Source: Pyralis farinalis (taxonomy: Eukaryota > Arthropoda > Insecta > Lepidoptera > Pyralidae). Taken from it: DNA of 64,000 bases. Both the position numbers and the translations under genes were made by a program. Below, one piece after another: positions 55,176 to 64,000 of the stretch. Positions within the stretch are counted from its first letter, which is position 1. Every line of letters starts with the position of its first letter. The stretch spans positions 8,033,001-8,097,000 of the forward strand of contig OX382275.1 of NCBI GenBank assembly GCA_947507595.1, in the 5' to 3' direction. A model generated the notes under the pieces. That model was given only the letters and a program-made list of their open reading frames with translations. It had not been told where the DNA came from and did not search any database.

Positions 55176-55240
55176 GCAGGTCGCGACTTCATCTGCGTAT
55201 ATCCCGATATCCAAAAGGAAAGCAAAATCTAAATTTTGTA
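55176..55240 (-). mobile_element. Helitron-like 3' end, reverse, truncated
   Basis: AACTGCAGGTCGCGACTTC and ATCTGCGTATATCCCG are the reverse of the ACGC(A/G)GATGAAGTCGCGG(A/T)C(T) terminus seen at 49337-49370. Confidence 0.4.
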
Positions 55241-55299
55241 CATAAAAATACTTAAGGCTTTCCTGCTTGTGAAGCAATAGTACCTACAATTATTTTCAG

Positions 55300-56300
55300 G
55301 AAAATATAATATTGATATACAATGTTTAACTGAACATTGGCTCCACAAAAGTGAAATATTATTTAGAATTAATAATTATAAAATAGTCAATTGCTTTAAT
55401 AGAGAGTCTTCAATTAGAGGCGATTCAATGATTATTATAAAAAAAAAATGCCGCGAATCCAAAGAAAGTAAGGGCATTGTTAGACTCTCTGTTGAATGTA
55501 CTATTTAAATTTCATGTGTTGATATAGATATGTTATTATTATTTGTGTATACAGAACTCCTAGCGGTGATTTTACACAATATGAGCAGGTAATGGAGGAT
55601 GTGATGTGGATGTGACGTGGACCGGCTGCTTTGATGCGCCCTACCTCTCTTAAAACATCCAGACCAAGACAAACAGACATGTTCATGCACACAAATGTTT
55701 GCCTTGTGTGGGCATCGAACCCAGGAGTGTTAGTATCAAACTCGCATCATTCACGACTCAGCCATCGAACTCGTCAGTGTTCTATTTGCTATACTAAATT
55801 GGTTCACTTGCAATAATCTTTTATTAAATTCATCTGAAACTAAATGTATGAATTTAGTCTTCCAAATGTGGTTTCTGCCAATACAGAAGTTTTCATAGAC
55901 AATAATATACTAGAATTTATTAATGCTACTGTGTTTCTTGGAATCACGATAGATTTAAAATTGCAGAGGGGCTCCTCATAAATAAACTGGCCCGTAAGCT
56001 CAGCTCTGCCGCATATGCCGTTAGAAGAATTAGACAATTGACGGATGTGGCTACTGCTCGCTTAGTCTATTTCAGCTACTTTCACAGCATTATATCATAA
56101 TATTTACTGTTGTTGGGAAGAGTGGCTGATAATGAAACTATTTTTATATTACAAACGAGATCCAACCGCTCTATTACAAGGGCTCCAGGGAATACGAGTA
56201 TAAACGAAAACGTAATAACTCGTAAAAATATAAAATCGTTTTCAATATTTAGTGAAAATCTTAGAAGCAGGAATAGATTGTATATGCTAGTACATCGGCT
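55300..56300 (+). mobile_element. CR1/Rex-like LINE (family D) lacking the RT
   Basis: EN part at 55300-55510: NIDIQCLTEHWLHKSEILF and RINNYKIVNCFNRESSIRGD. After a SINE copy, the post-RT part at 55790-56300: WFTCNNLLLNSSETKCM, TVFLGITIDLKLQRGSS, AAYAVRRIRQLTDVATARLV, YFSYFHSIIS and an LQGIRV block. The whole RT palm and the catalytic box are missing, and the SINE occupies their place. Confidence 0.7.
55604..55775 (-). repeat. SINE-II head and linker, reverse
   Basis: CGGCTGCTTTGATGCGCCC, TACCTCTCTTAAAACATCC, GACATGTTCATGCACAC and the B-box reverse GGCATCGAACCC. Ends with the head GAACTCGTC. Confidence 0.75.
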
Positions 56301-56757
56301 TGTTAAGACGATTAGACTCTTTGTTGTGTGTTTTGTTGTTGTATACAACCAAGCACCTGTGACATACTCGTAATATGTAAACAGGAAACAACTACATCAA
56401 ATGAAAATTGTATCCAAAGATATGGAAGCTTCTTAGTACACGTCAAGCTGTGGATCTCGGCTGAAAATAAATAAAATAAACTAGATCCCAAGTAACTTGA
56501 AAATACTCGAATCCGCCAATCTACAGCAGGGCGTTTTATGGAGTATCTTCTAGATAATAGAAGTAGTAGAGTTGAAATACGAACCGTATCCCAACGATGG
56601 GATACGGTTGTCACTACCTCTCGTCCCATATTACTTCTACAATGTGTACAAGTATGATATCATCAATAAAAGAGGTAGGACCCAGCAAGGGGTCGTGCCG
56701 AGCTCCAGCCAGACATCCTGTAGCGGCGCGGCATGGCAAGATCTCTTGCTCTAAGTA
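56301..56757. other. Unassigned sequence with a 12-bp palindrome
   Basis: AACCGTATCCCA at 56582-56593 is repeated in inverse at 56598-56609 around ACGA. No other feature. Confidence 0.5.
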
Positions 56758-56888
56758 TCCGTCTGGGGAAGCACCTCCACCTTACAGAAGACCGCAGCTA
56801 AATAGCTATTCCGAGAGGATTGTTGTGTTCCTGTGTGTGAGTAAGGTCGCCAGTTAGTTGAAAAGTCATTGTGTGGGCAGCGGGAGGA
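56758..56888 (+). repeat. SINE-II body fragment
   Basis: CCGTCTGGGGAAGCACCTCC, ACCTTACAGAAGACCGCAGC, GTTGTGTTCCTGTGTG and GTGAGTAAGGTCGCCAG, directly followed by GC-rich Jockey-like sequence. Confidence 0.7.
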
Positions 56889-56889
56889 C

Positions 56890-59800
56890 CGGCGGATATC
56901 AAACCGCCACTGGCGGTGTGAGCGCGGAAGGCGGGCTCGGCGCTCAGCGAGACGGCCGACCCTTCTTTTCCTCACGGATACACAAATATCCCTACCGGCC
57001 GACACATCTTACTTACGTTATCCCGGGTACAAACTTGAACACCTATTTGTACGCCGTGCCGGGATATGTATGTACGTTAGGGAGGATATTTTTTGTCGCC
57101 GTCTTCATAGCCTGGAAGACAGGGACCTGCCATTATTATGAGGGCCCCGGAGCACACTCGAATCTACGCGTGCCTTTACAGGTCCTATAGCGGCGACACA
57201 GACAGCCCGTTTATTTGAGCACCTGCAAATGGCAACTGACAAAGTTATCGAGCAGTATCCCTCCTCGGAGTTAGTGATTTTGGGAGATTTTAATGCCCAC
57301 CACACCGAATGGCTTGGCTCTCGGTGCACTGATTCCACGAGGAGATCTGCTCATGACTTTGCTTTGGCCTATGGTTTCTCCCAACTGGTATATTCTCCTC
57401 CCTCCTCCCAACTGGTTGAATTGTGCAAGGCGAGTCAATGTGTGAGGGTGTACTAGAGACAGGATCACGATATGCATGCCTAAATTGGGTTGCCGTAGAG
57501 CTAATCGACATTTCTTTACGGTCACATCATAGTACCAACCTGGGTTTGCACGCGCCGTTATGTAGTATGATATCCACTTACAATGATTGGCATAAGGTAC
57601 TTGATTTGGATATATTTCACGACCGACCCAAATTATAGAAAGACAAAATTGTGTCAAAATGATAAACAAATTATGTTGATTCTGTTTGTAGTATTAACCG
57701 CCTAAAATTATGAATTATTATTAAGAATTTTAGATATCATGTTGTGCATATATATAATTGATGTAAACTCTAGATTAAGATCTTTTACAATGTATCAATT
57801 AAATGTTTGGATTTATATTGTTGATCTGCCGAAATAAATAAATAAATAAATAAAATTCTCCCACGAGAGTACCAGATATAGAGGACCATACAAGCTCCTT
57901 GCTGGACCTTCTGCTGACCACACGTCCGGATGATGATGATAACATCTCTGTGGATGCGCCGCTTGGCTCATCGGACCACTGTCTCATCCGGACCCAAGTG
58001 CCCTGTATCAGGCGTGACCCATCTCGGCCTACCGGATGGCGGCACTATAAGTCGGCAGACTGTGACGGATTGCGTGAATTCTATACGTCGTACCCGTGGA
58101 GGTAGCTTTATTTCAAAACAAATGATGTCGAATCTTGTGCGACTGTGGTAGCAGCGGCGATATTGAATGGCATGGAATGCTACATTCCCAATTGCTTTGT
58201 GGCCGCTACAGGAGCTAAAAAGCGACCGTGGTTTAATCGGCCTTGTAAAGAAGCCAAACTTCTCAAACAGGCTGCTTTGAAGCTTGGACCACGGCGCGTG
58301 CTAATGGAAATTCAGATGTCTCTGTATTGAAACGTAAACTGAACGCTGCCACGAGGTCCAGTAAAAGGGCAATCGCCAGAGCAAAGTTTGATTTCGTCGG
58401 TAGAGTTGGCGGCGGCTTGCAAGCCTTCCGTCTGGGAGCCGTACTTTCTGGTCGCTGCTGAGGGAAACTTTTGTCAGTCGTCTATACCACCATTGCAAAA
58501 ACCGGATGACAGTCTGGCCTACAGTGCTAAAGAGAAAGCCGATTTACTGGGTAGTCTCTTTGCCTGTAACTCGACTTTGAATGACGGGGGAGCTGTGCCA
58601 CCTACCATCCCGAGGTGCAGTAGCTCAATGCCGGAAATCTCAATTACCCAGCGAGATGTCCGGTGGGCGTTGCTCTCCCTCGAGGGGGTCAGATGGCATT
58701 CCAGCAGTGGTGCTAAAGCAGTGTGCTCCTGAGCTGTATTCTGTGCTAACGCGCCTTTTCGTGCTTTCCTACTCCACTGGGCAAGTCCCGTCTTCGTGGA
58801 AGACCGCCAATGTGCACTCGGTGCCCAAAAAGGGCGATAGATCAGACCCATCGAATTACAGGCCTATTGCCATTCTCTCCAAGGTGATGGAGCGTGTGAT
58901 AAACACACGACTCCTGACATACCGAGAGGATCACGATTTAACCAGCGACCATCAATACGGCTTTCGCCACGGTCGTTCGACTGGTTATCTTCTAGTGTAT
59001 GTTACACACCGCTGGGCTTCGGCGATCAAGAGTCAAGGTGAGGCATTGGCTGTCAGCCTATATATGGCAAAGGCGTTTAATCGGGTCTGGTATCGGGGTC
59101 TTCTATCGAAGTTACCCGAGGGGTTATGCAAATGGGTGGCCAGCTTCTTATCCATCAGATGCATCAAAGCCGTGGTTGACGGTGGTTACAGCAGTAGCAT
59201 GGATATCAATGCTGGCGTCCCACAGGGCTCTATATTGTCCCCAACGCTGTTTCTGCTGCATATCAATGACATGTTGTCAATTGACGGCATTAATTATCAT
59301 GCGGATGATAGCACTGGGGACACTTATTACACAGGCCATGCTAGCACCCCTCGTTTACTTGTGGAGGAATGCTGCGTTAGACTTGTGTCTGAAATAGAGT
59401 GTGCTTTGGGTAAGGTGTCCGACTAGGGACGGTTAAACTTGGTTCAATTCAACCCTACCAAGACACAAGTCTGCGCGTTCACCGCTAAAAAAACCCATTT
59501 GCTATGGTCCCCCAATTCCAGAACACGCCACTAACCATTGCCATGAGTATTGGGATTCTCAGCGTCGAGATCTCCATCGAAGTTCAGTACCGAAGCCACT
59601 TGAAAGAAAAGGTCAAGCTGGCGCCAAAGAAACTTGGTATGCTCAACAGAACCAGACGGTACTTCAGCGCGGGGCAAAAGCTATAGCTATATAGCTATAT
59701 ATAAGTCCCAAGTCAGACCGCATATGGAGTACTGTAGTCATCTCTGGGCGGGTTACCAGCTAGGACCTTGTGACTCGGTGCAAAGACGAGCTGTGAGAAT

Positions 59801-60245
59801 CGCCAATGATCCTAAACCCACACACGGTATTGAGCCCTTGAGTCTAAGGAGAGATTTCGCCTCCCTTTGCGTGTTCTACCGATTGTACAATGGGTTGTGT
59901 TTTGAAGAATTGTTTGAAATCATGCCAACAACCTTGTTTTACCATCACACTGCTCGCCGACGGCTGGAAGTTCACCCTCATACACTGGAACCCCAATGGT
60001 CGCGTACTGGACGGTTCATGAGAAGCTTTCTACCGAGAACTATTAAGTTGTGGAATGAGCTCCCTGCTGAGGTTTTCCCAAGGGTCTACAGTATGAGATT
60101 CTTCAAGAAAGGCGTGAAGAGGTTCTTACAGGGTCGGCAACGCAAGAGTGACACCCCTGGTGTTGCAAATGTCCATAGGCTATGGTAACTGCTTACCATT
60201 AGGCAGGCCGTAAGCTTGTTTGCCACCTTAGTGGTATAAAAAAAA
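56890..60245 (+). mobile_element. Jockey-like LINE, longest copy in the window
   Basis: Domains in order: APE endonuclease (PGYKLEHLFVRRAGICMYV at about 57025, VILGDFNAHHTEWLGS at about 57275, SLDLLL-like LLDLLLTT at 57900, GSSDHCLIRTQVP at 57965 with the Asp-His pair); linker (KKRPWFN at about 58220); RT (GDRSDPSNYRPIAILSKVME at about 58832, GFRHGRST at about 58960, SLYMAKAFNRVW motif A, MDINAGVPQGSILSPTLFLL, then YHADDS where YADD is expected, about 59297); C-terminus (KSQVRPHMEYCSHLWAG, FASLCVFYRLYNGLCFEEL, RSFLPRTIKLWNELPAEVF, to a TAA at about 60188); 3' UTR with GTAAGCTTGTTTGCCACC and an A-run at 60240. At least five frameshifts and one large insertion make it inactive. It defines the 3' end used to recognise the other fragments. 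Confidence 0.85.
57399..57854 (+). mobile_element. Insertion with AATA-repeat tail inside the Jockey-like EN
   Basis: Interrupts the EN frame between QLVYSPP and TRVPDIEDH-like sequence. It ends in (AAAT)n at 57832-57854 and is bracketed by ATTCTCC at 57392-57398 and 57855-57861, a likely target-site duplication. About 455 bp; no protein recognised. The simple-repeat tail indicates a LINE- or SINE-type 3' end. Confidence 0.65.
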
Positions 60246-60251
60246 TCATCG

Positions 60252-60523
60252 AATAATAAATAAATATTGTCGGACAAATTACACAGCGCCATCTAGCCCC
60301 AAAGTAAGCGAAGCTTGTGTTATGGGTACTAGACAACTGATAAACATACGTAAATACATTTTTTTTTTAAAAACATACTTATCATACATAGAAAATACCC
60401 AGACTAAGACAAACAGACATGTTCATGCACACAAATGTTTGTACTGTGTGGGAATCGAACCCACGAGCGTTGATGTCAAAGTAGTGTAACAACGCGTTTC
60501 ACCACTGCGCCACCGAGCTCGTC
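60252..60523 (-). repeat. SINE-I, complete reverse copy
   Basis: From an AT-rich tail and TGTCGGACAAATTACACAGC to CACCGAGCTCGTC; perfect B box in reverse (GGAATCGAACCC). Nearly identical to 32813-33063. It begins a few bases after the A-run of the Jockey-like element. Confidence 0.9.
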
Positions 60524-61499
60524 AATCTATTCGAAGATCAAGCGTCAAACGCGGCATTTAACAAAATATATTATAGGCATAAATGTTCAGAAGAGCTCTC
60601 CAAGAAAATTAGCGTCGCCTACCTTCCACCCTTAAAATTTTATTAACGCTTCTGTTACCCTTTAACTTGTTTCGTAATATAACTAACATTTACCAGAAAT
60701 AACTTGAGTACGGAATTAGTCCCTTCATGAAATTAAATTAAATAGTTTAGCTGGCTGTTTTCACTTGCGATTGTCAATTTGGAGCATTTTACTCTAATTG
60801 TAACCCTTACCTACAATTAAGTTTTAGAATTGAGAATAATTATAAAGTAAATAAAGCGTAGTGTCGTGGAATTTAATGTTTAATTCTGTGGTAACTAACA
60901 TATCCCTAATCCCTAAATATCCCTAAATATCATATATATTTAGGGATAACAATAGTAATATTGACACTAGTTATTTAGATAACATGACTTAAAAGCATTA
61001 TTTTTCCCTGACTATGACAAACCCAAAAGGAAGCATTATGATTACATGATATGATAGCAGTAAATGTGTGTTTGTATTTATATAGCATTGAAACTAATCA
61101 TCTGATGATTGATCGTATGTTGTTCTGATTCGGGTGAAATAGTATAATATTACCACGAAATCTTTTTAAATAATTAAAGCAAATATTAATAAATTTAATA
61201 TAAAGGGATTTCTTTCCGACCGCTAACAGCGCCAATCGCTAAGTTCCGGATACCAATTTTGACGACGATCCTATGTATATGCATTGCAAGCAGCAGCCTA
61301 TGTTCTTGAACGCATCGGCACGTACTCACTTGTCGTTTACTTTATTTGTATTCTGGATAATCTAAACGGTGCATTCGGATTGGACAGGCTGCATCGAACC
61401 CTTGCACAGAGGCCTTGTAAGAGGAATCACGTATGAACTGTGTTTGCAACCAAGCTGTCAGTGTGATGAACTCGGCGACAAAAGTGTACAGAAACATAA
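60524..61499. other. Unassigned AT-rich sequence with a 13-bp palindrome
   Basis: TATCCCTAAATAT at 60918-60930 and its reverse complement at 60936-60948 around CATAT. No other supported feature. Confidence 0.4.
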
Positions 61500-62410
61500 T
61501 TTATAGAAGAATGAATGGGAGGATTCCTCATCCCATGGAATGCTGCGGAAAGTAGTTCCAAGTGGATGTACGGATCAAATTTTCTCACTTCGCAATATCA
61601 TGGAGAAGCATTAGGCGCTAATAAAAGATTATCTGCAGTATGTAAAAAAAAAGCATTTGACAGAGTTAAGTGAAGGATCTCTGGGATACGCAGTTAATGG
61701 TGCCCTGAGCAATTGGTGCGGGTAAAAGCTTATTGCCCTGGTTTGACATCAATATTAGCATCAAGCATGGTTGCGTGCTGTCGACTTAACTGTTTATTCT
61801 TTATCCTCAGAGAATAAGATCTACTGATGTAGGATTACGCATGTGAACTGGTGGTGAGTTGTCTGCTTTATGCAGACGATGCTGTGTTAATAGTGACGTA
61901 CCATATGGATTGCAAACACTAGTCATGTCATTAGTCATAGTATGGAGAAAAGCTTACAACTGAATATGAAGAAAACAAATATAATATAATTTGAAAGAGA
62001 GTGTTGCAACAAGTGAATTAGATTGAATATCTTAAATGTACTTTTAGCAGGGATGAAACATATGCCACTGTAATAGAATAGCGAGTGAGTGCAGGGAATG
62101 GTGGGAAAGGAGCGCTGGAGCGCGTACAGCGATGGCAAAATCTGTAATCTGCATATCGCTTGCAGACTAAATTTATAATTAAGATGTAGGAAAGAGTGGG
62201 AGTGGATCTGAAAGATATTATCAGTAGCAAAATAATAAGAGGCATATTCCTTTCGGATATATACGTAGAAGCGATTCAGGAGGAAAGAATGACGAAACAG
62301 ATATACAGCATGAAAGTAGAAGGATGTATTGGCCAAAAATACCAATACTTGCCTACAACTAACAAATTAAGTTATCTGAATGTGGTGGCGGGAGCATAGG
62401 AACCGAGTGA
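61500..62410 (+). mobile_element. RTE-like LINE, strongly decayed RT and tail
   Basis: Recognisable by alignment to 13145-14200: GGATCAAATTTTCTCACTTC, AAAAGCATTTGACAGAGTTAA, GAGAATAAGATCTACTGATG, TGCTTTATGCAGACGATGC (YADD box), then GAATGACGAAACAGATATAC (MTKQIY). No frame survives for more than a few dozen codons. Confidence 0.65.
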
Positions 62411-62924
62411 GCAAACGAGTGTGATGCTCGTAGCGTAAAGATACGATTACATGATTAGTTTATCTTTTGATATTGGGTCATCAGATACTTCCTAAGAACT
62501 TGAATAGAAATAAATTATGTACGACAACTTAGTGGTGCAGAGGAAGACAATCTTACCTAACTTGGACTGTACTCTCATACATATTCAACTGAATTTGAAA
62601 AGTGAGTTTACTTGAAATTTTATCCTTGACAGATACCGATTTTAAATAACTCCGCCTCTGCATAGAAAATCCAGCCCTCTCAGAGCCTACCCTAAATATA
62701 TAATCAACCACTCTACTCATTTTCGAGGAAGCGCGTAAATGTAATTATTTAATAACTAAGTGCTGACCCCAGTTTGCATTACATTCAGTTATTATTTCTT
62801 AGAATTGTCACAATTTATGTTCAGCATCTGTTCAAGTTAGATAATGTACCCTTTGCCAGGAACTGTAAAGTTGATATTCGCATGAAACCTCTCACACGTG
62901 CTATCGCTACAGTCTTTAGTTTCA
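62411..62924. other. Unassigned AT-rich sequence
   Basis: No supported feature. Confidence 0.35.
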
Positions 62925-62975
62925 ATAGCGATTTCTTAAGAGACATACTCTCAGCGTGTCATTTCGAGTAGGCCA

Positions 62976-63286
62976 CCACCATATCACCACATCCACCCTA
63001 ACTCATCCCAATGCAGGGATACGGGTCTCCCTTCAATCAAAGGGGTTTAGAGCCTACTCCGCCACGCTGCTTAAATGCGGATTGGCGGAGACCAGTGTTT
63101 CAAGCCACCTTAGGGTCACTGACTTAGCTTAACGACACTCTATCTATCAACAACAGCCGGAACCAACGGCTTAACGTGCTCTCCGATGCACGAAAAAACT
63201 CGAGATAGATAAACCCATCCATAGACAGGCTGTGGTCGATATTGCTGCGTGTTTCGAGGTCTCAATCGTGCTAAATCAGCGAGCAT
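62976..63286. mobile_element. SINE-like insertion in maT copy B
   Basis: A 311-bp insert between CATTTCGAGTAGGCCA (62960-62975) and CATTCGAGCAGGCCA (63287-63301), an imperfect ~15-bp duplication. It has GCAGGGATACGGGTCTCCC, CCACGCTGCTTAAATGCGG, ATTGGCGGAGACCAG and AACCAACGGCTTAACGTGC, wording I know from a common lepidopteran nonautonomous repeat. Absent from copy A. Confidence 0.6.
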
Positions 63287-63547
63287 CATTCGAGCAGGCC
63301 ATGCCCTCTAAAACTGACCGTAACTTGTAGTCTAAGGGGTTCAGATATGGGCTAGACGAGTGTCAGTCTTCAGCTCTTATATAGTCCGGAACATTGGTTT
63401 TGAGCCACGATTTGGTAGATCGGGCCTAGTTCTGCTGGAAAGTTCACGGTAAATTTTTAAAAAGTGTATTGCTGAGAGGTTTCACAGTACGATCCAAGAC
63501 AGACTCTTGATACACTTTGGCTGAATTCTTCTCTCCTTTTACACAAA

Positions 63548-63607
63548 AATGGGGGATGTCTTATCAAGGAGTCACAAAGCTGACTTCTTGATAAGACATC
63601 CCCCATT
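63548..63607. repeat. Perfect palindrome, 21-bp arms, inside maT copy B
   Basis: AATGGGGGATGTCTTATCAA(G) at 63548-63568 and its exact reverse complement at 63587-63607; the loop also pairs (GAGTCA with TGACTT), extending the stem to about 28 bp with one G-T pair. Copy A has only AATGAAGCCCCTAAACC at this place, so the palindrome is an addition. Confidence 0.9.
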
Positions 63608-63885
63608 AAACCATTACTGCCGCAGAACGATGACCACGTTGTACCTTTCCGACTACCAGGGTGTCTTCTTCAGAACTGTGTGCGTGCACCTTATCATTTT
63701 GCTTGTCGCATTTCTCTTTAATTGTGAATTTTTTTTCATTAGTAAATATCGATCCAATCTCTTCAACTGTAGGGATTAATCTAGGGCATGTCCCGTATAT
63801 CGACGATAAGTGCCAAGCTTATTTTATTACGCGACAGAGTCCTAGCGCGAATCTTCTTTTCTCGCGATAAGATTTTTCGAGGGCC

Positions 63886-64000
63886 CTTCCGCCCGACGGA
63901 TTAGTACAGCTCCTTTGTCGATAAACTAATGTCAATCATGCTCAATCCATCGCTTCTTCTCCAATGCCAATTACCAATACACGGTCATACAGCGGTGCAC
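63886..64000. other. Unassigned window end
   Basis: Does not align with maT copy A beyond the previous feature; no feature seen. Confidence 0.35.

Larger units (their letters stand above)
62925..63885 (-). mobile_element. maT-like transposon copy B, interrupted
   Basis: Matches 14745-16000 on the same strand: AGCGATTTCTTAAGAGACA, GAGCAGGCCATG, TAGTCTAAGGGGTTCAGAT (third Asp region), AAAGTGTATTGCTGAGAGG, CACGTTGTACCTTTCCGA and GCGACAGAGTCCTAGCG. Stops throughout. Split by an insert at 62976-63286 and by a palindrome at 63548-63607. Confidence 0.75.

Noticed and set aside
1..64000. Bacterial symbiont or viral DNA contamination
   Set aside because: No gene-dense segment, operon, ribosome-binding pattern or viral structural gene; all recognised content is insect-type transposon or host sequence.

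Overview
This window looks like moth or butterfly (lepidopteran) nuclear DNA. It is AT-rich and almost free of intact genes. It is packed with decayed transposons of kinds known from Lepidoptera: RTE-like, Jockey-like, CR1-like and R1-like LINEs, tRNA-headed SINEs, maT-like and mariner DNA transposons, Helitron-type 3' ends, and a high-copy repeat that starts at GTGCGAGTCGGACTCGC and ends in GGGTACGGAACCCT. No prokaryotic or viral gene layout was seen. Family names are from recognition by eye; no database search was possible.

Host genes: the one well-supported host sequence is a terminal exon at 2023-2513 (+). It encodes a leucine-rich-repeat C-terminal cap, an acidic linker and a hydrophobic C-terminus like a GPI-anchor signal (connectin/chaoptin type). 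Its upstream exons lie outside the window. Three other open segments with splice-like borders (11367-11518 +, 28142-28500 -, 40630-40810 +) are possible exons of unknown identity.

Layout. 1-4.3 kb: repeat fragments around the LRR exon and a SINE-III. 4.4-8.1 kb: a decayed RTE-like LINE interrupted by a Jockey fragment and two tandem GTCGGACTC repeats, then a third copy. 9.3-11.1 kb: Jockey and CR1-like debris behind a 39-bp perfect palindrome. 13.1-17 kb: RTE-like reverse transcriptase, a maT-like transposase split by an R1-like insertion, and a CR1-like 3' end. 17.6-24.6 kb: fold-back repeats, a Helitron-type end and a dead mariner. 24.7-33 kb: SINEs and RTE/R1 fragments. 33-37 kb: Jockey fragments and GTCGGACTC repeats, including a GTCC microsatellite. 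37-39.5 kb: nothing recognised. 39.5-43.7 kb: a hairpin MITE, a hammerhead-like fold-back and a 1.06-kb long inverted repeat. 44567-45862: an intact mariner. 46.8-53.7 kb: SINEs, a second long interspersed repeat, Helitron ends and CR1/Jockey/RTE pieces. 55.3-60.5 kb: a CR1-like remnant, then the most complete Jockey-like LINE. 60.5-64 kb: RTE debris and a second maT copy.

How the parts interact: the mariner at 44567-45862 is the only element with an intact protein, matching inverted repeats and a TA duplication, so it is the youngest recognisable insertion. The SINE-II family shares its 3' tail with the Jockey-like LINE, which suggests the LINE machinery mobilised it. Several LINE insertions keep target-site duplications, so their relative age can be read from the nesting. 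An unusual feature is a scatter of perfect short-loop palindromes, several of them at repeat junctions, which look like snap-back template-switch events.
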